DNA from: an uncultured Oscillospiraceae bacterium
GTDB lineage: Bacteria > Bacillota_A > Clostridia > Oscillospirales > Acutalibacteraceae
Length of the DNA: 8,505 nucleotides
Reading direction: 5' to 3'
NCBI GenBank assembly: GCA_905211185.1
Contig: CAJLZR010000028.1
Coordinates: 1-8,505 of the forward strand
Part shown: piece by piece, positions 6,384 through 8,505 of the stretch
How positions within the stretch are numbered: position 1 is the stretch's first letter
Layout of the letters: each line of letters begins with the position of its first letter
Notes under the pieces: generated by a model
The model's input: the letters and a program-made list of their open reading frames with translations, nothing else
Told to the model about the DNA's origin: nothing
Database searches by the model: none
Position numbers and translations under genes: made by a program

Positions 6384-6932
6384 ATGAACAATCAAAATTT
6401 TTTTAACATCAAAATAGCAGGCTGCGAACGAACCCTCCCGCTATGTTCGGTAAGTGACAAACTAAAAATCGCGGCTTTCATAATGTTTGGGGACGTTGAA
6501 ATAACAGAAAAATCCGCTTGTGAACTCCTTAAAATATGTCCGGATTTTGATATTTTGGTAACGGCCGAAAGCAAAGGTATCCCCCTTTGCTACGAAATGG
6601 CAAGACAAAGTGGAAAAAATTATATAGTTGCAAGAAAATCCGCAAAACTATACATGAAAAGCCCCATTTCCGTAGATGTTAAATCCATAACAACAGCAAA
6701 TATACAAAAACTATATCTTGCAGAAGAAGAAATTAAAAAAATAAAAAACAAAAGAATTTTGCTTGTTGATGACGTTATAAGCACAGGAAAATCCATAGCC
6801 GCACTCGAAGAATTAGTGACCAAAGCAAATGGAAAAATTGTAGGTAAAGCGTGCGTACTCGCCGAAGGGGATGCTTGCCGAAGAAATGATATAATATTTT
6901 TAGAAAAGCTACCCGTTTTCCCCATAGAATAA
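6384..6932 (+). CDS. Adenine/purine phosphoribosyltransferase-like protein (Apt-like)
   Basis: This 182-residue type I phosphoribosyltransferase is about the length of adenine phosphoribosyltransferase. The PRPP-binding signature ILLVDDVISTGKS lies at 125-137, with the paired acidic residues Asp129-Asp130 and the STGKS loop. An upstream AESKGIPLCYEMAR block (61-74) and RKSAKLYM (84-91) match the COG0503 adenine/xanthine group. Such enzymes join a base to PRPP to give a nucleotide, here probably a purine. The N-terminus is of the clostridial type that begins with a short beta segment (AGCERTLPL) rather than the helix of E. coli Apt. The ATG at 6384 has AAGGTGA 7 nt upstream. It follows the HIT gene by 44 nt with no terminator and is followed by a strong one. 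Base specificity cannot be fixed from sequence; adenine, xanthine or a regulatory PRT role all remain open. Confidence 0.85.
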   Translation: MNNQNFFNIKIAGCERTLPLCSVSDKLKIAAFIMFGDVEITEKSACELLKICPDFDILVTAESKGIPLCYEMARQSGKNYIVARKSAKLYMKSPISVDVKSITTANIQKLYLAEEEIKKIKNKRILLVDDVISTGKSIAALEELVTKANGKIVGKACVLAEGDACRRNDIIFLEKLPVFPIE

Positions 6933-6946
6933 AACAAACACAAAAA

Positions 6947-6976
6947 TAGACATTATTCCCAAGCATAGTGTATAAT
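6947..6976 (+). promoter_or_regulatory. Candidate comEC promoter embedded in the upstream terminator
   Basis: TAGACA (6947-6952, one mismatch to TTGACA) is followed after 18 bp by a perfect TATAAT (6971-6976) that has TG directly before it. The -10 box falls in the loop of the terminator hairpin at 6957-6988. The predicted start, near 6983, lies in the 3' arm, so its own transcript would lack the hairpin. A weaker alternative is TTGAAA (6998-7003) with TATAGG (7020-7025). Confidence 0.5.
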
Positions 6977-7000
6977 TAATGCTTGGGATTTATATTTTTG
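6957..7000 (+). terminator. Rho-independent terminator after the phosphoribosyltransferase gene
   Basis: TCCCAAGCAT (6957-6966) pairs perfectly with ATGCTTGGGA (6979-6988): a 10-bp stem with a 12-nt loop, followed by TTTATATTTTTG. It begins 25 nt after the stop codon. A second perfect but weaker symmetry, TATATTTT-TG-AAAATATA, follows at 6991-7008. Confidence 0.85.
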
Positions 7001-7029
7001 AAAATATAAAAACAATCTTTATAGGCTAT

Positions 7030-8505
7030 ATGTTGGTGAGTATGAAAAGACCTCTTGCTTTAATCGGCATAACGTATCTTATATCTTTAACTTTTTTAAA
7101 TCTTGTACCGGATAGTTTTATAAAATATTCGGTATATGTGTTTGCCGTGCTGTTTTTCATCTCGCTAATTTTTAAAAAACTTCGCAAATCTTGGGTACTG
7201 CCTACATGTTTTGCAACGTGCTTTATATCCACGATAATACAAACTGCCAACATATCAAAAGTAAATGAGATTCAAAAATTAAACGGGGAAAAACATATCG
7301 TAAGCGGTAAGATATACGATGTTCCTTATAAATCGGGAAACTTATATGAATATACAGTACAAATACAATCAATAGATAAAACCGAGGTCAAACCATTTTT
7401 TGTAGATTTAAAAACCAATTCCGCTATCGACGGGGATATATACTCGGAATTTACAGAAAAAATAAAATTTGAACCTATCTTTCCTAATTTAAAAATGTAT
7501 TATTATTCCAAAAATATATTTATCCTCGGTAAACTCAGCGAAAACCAAAATCATAAAACCACGGATACATACGATAAAGACTGGCGCTATCATATTTTAA
7601 AACTAAGACAAAAAATAATATCCATACCTAAAGAATTTTTAAATCCCGACATTTGCAGCGTAATAAATGCAGTGCTAATAGGCGAAAAAAACGATATGCC
7701 CGAAAATATAAAAAAGGATTTTCAAAAAATAGGCGTTTATCATTTACTCGCAACCTCGGGAATGCACGTTGCAATAATTTCTCAGTTTATATTCTACATA
7801 TTTAAAAAATTAAAAATAAAAGAAAAAAATTCCGCGCTACTTTCTTCTTTAGTAATGGTTGTATTTATGGCCGTAGTAGGCTTTACTCCTTCTGTTACAA
7901 GGGCTTGCATAATGGCAATAATATTTTTTTTGGAAATATGCATATCCAAAAAGCCGGATCCGCTGAACTCACTCGGAACAGCCACTTTAATAATATGCGC
8001 CGTGAATCCCTTTGCTTCTTGCGATGTAAGCCTATGGCTAAGTTTTCTTGCGACACTTGGAATTATACTTTGCTATAGTCCCATAAAAAATTATATATCT
8101 GCAAAAATCAAGCCCCCGAAAAGTGCCTCTTTGGATTACGTTATTTCAACACTTTCGGTAACTTTATGCGCTTTTATATTTACAATTCCGATAGCTATAT
8201 TGCAATTTAAAAAAATATCCCTACTCTCCCTCATATCAAATCTGATATTTATCCCGGGAATAAATATAATAATTAACTTATCGGCTATCATAAACACTTT
8301 AAAAATCGTAAGCGTACCAAATTTCGCGTTAGAACCAATAGTTATGGTTTGCGGACATATAACAAATTCACTGATAAAAATTTCTGAATTGCTTGCAAGT
8401 ATCCCCTACGCTTGTATTTCACTTAACTACCAAGAAGCTTATGTTTGGCTTCTTTTTACAATGATACTGATTGCGTTAACCATAATAATAAAGCCAACTA
8501 AGAAA
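7030..8505 (+). CDS. comEC: ComEC/Rec2-family DNA uptake channel, N-terminal part (runs off the right edge)
   Basis: An open frame of 492 codons continues past the right edge. It matches ComEC, the membrane protein that carries single-stranded DNA into the cell during natural transformation. Hydrophobic segments at about 8-26, 32-50 and 58-74 come first. A soluble stretch at 80-190 containing SGKIYDVPYKSGNLYEYTVQ corresponds to the OB-like DUF4131 region. The Competence domain follows, with GEKND at 218-222, HLLATSGMHVAI from 238, GFTPSVTRA at 284-292, DPLNSLGTATL and LWLSFLATLGI, then many membrane helices. Any C-terminal metallo-beta-lactamase domain would lie outside the window. The start is uncertain: ATG at 7030 has only AGG 4 nt upstream, while ATG at 7042 has GGTGAG touching it, and TTG (7033) or GTG (7036) are also in frame. 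No other competence gene is visible, so working transformation is not shown. Confidence 0.9.
   Translation, partial: MLVSMKRPLALIGITYLISLTFLNLVPDSFIKYSVYVFAVLFFISLIFKKLRKSWVLPTCFATCFISTIIQTANISKVNEIQKLNGEKHIVSGKIYDVPYKSGNLYEYTVQIQSIDKTEVKPFFVDLKTNSAIDGDIYSEFTEKIKFEPIFPNLKMYYYSKNIFILGKLSENQNHKTTDTYDKDWRYHILKLRQKIISIPKEFLNPDICSVINAVLIGEKNDMPENIKKDFQKIGVYHLLATSGMHVAIISQFIFYIFKKLKIKEKNSALLSSLVMVVFMAVVGFTPSVTRACIMAIIFFLEICISKKPDPLNSLGTATLIICAVNPFASCDVSLWLSFLATLGIILCYSPIKNYISAKIKPPKSASLDYVISTLSVTLCAFIFTIPIAILQFKKISLLSLISNLIFIPGINIIINLSAIINTLKIVSVPNFALEPIVMVCGHITNSLIKISELLASIPYACISLNYQEAYVWLLFTMILIALTIIIKPTKK

Noticed and set aside
6620..6966. Minus-strand open frames over the phosphoribosyltransferase gene and its terminator
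   Set aside because: Antisense to a gene with an intact PRPP motif, and one frame starts within the terminator hairpin; no support for expression.
1..8505. Mobile element, prophage, CRISPR array, toxin-antitoxin or defence system
   Set aside because: No transposase, integrase, spaced identical repeats or small paired genes were found; all long frames are recognisable housekeeping, transport or competence genes.

Overview
The window is AT-rich DNA with standard sigma-A type promoters (TTGACA/TATAAT-like boxes at 16-18 bp spacing), strong GGAGG-type ribosome binding sites, TTG as well as ATG starts, and rho-independent terminators. Together with the protein types (a divergent gyrase/topoisomerase IV pair, AzlCD, ComEC), this points to a low-GC Firmicute, most likely a member of the Clostridia. 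No rRNA, tRNA, CRISPR array, insertion sequence or phage gene was seen. It reads as ordinary chromosomal housekeeping DNA, and I found no convincing undescribed system.

Layout. On the minus strand, reading from about 4625 down to 1, a clear promoter drives parE-like (2563-4542), parC-like (300-2543) and the start of deoB (272 to beyond the left edge). The gaps are 19 and 27 nt, so the three are probably one operon. The two topoisomerase genes encode a complete type IIA enzyme: an ATPase/TOPRIM subunit and a DNA breakage-reunion subunit. The A subunit has no recognisable GyrA box, which favours decatenation (topoisomerase IV) over gyrase. A second minus-strand operon, azlC-azlD (5781 to 4715, stop/start overlap TAATG), encodes a two-component amino-acid transporter of the branched-chain type. 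It has its own promoter and ends in a strong hairpin terminator that insulates it from the topoisomerase promoter.

On the plus strand, the AT-rich region 5782-6000 carries a promoter divergent from the azl promoter. It drives a HIT (histidine triad) nucleotide hydrolase (6001-6339) and an Apt-like phosphoribosyltransferase (6384-6932), a small purine-nucleotide unit that ends in a terminator hairpin. A comEC-like competence channel gene begins at about 7030 and runs off the right edge.

The most interesting details are regulatory. A promoter-like sequence appears to lie inside the terminator between the phosphoribosyltransferase gene and comEC, with its -10 box in the hairpin loop. A perfect 8-bp inverted repeat brackets the -35 box of the topoisomerase promoter. 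Tandem 10-bp repeats and an 8-bp palindrome sit in the azlC leader. Among the proteins, the topoisomerase pair departs from canonical motifs at several normally invariant positions. This probably marks a divergent clostridial lineage rather than a new function.
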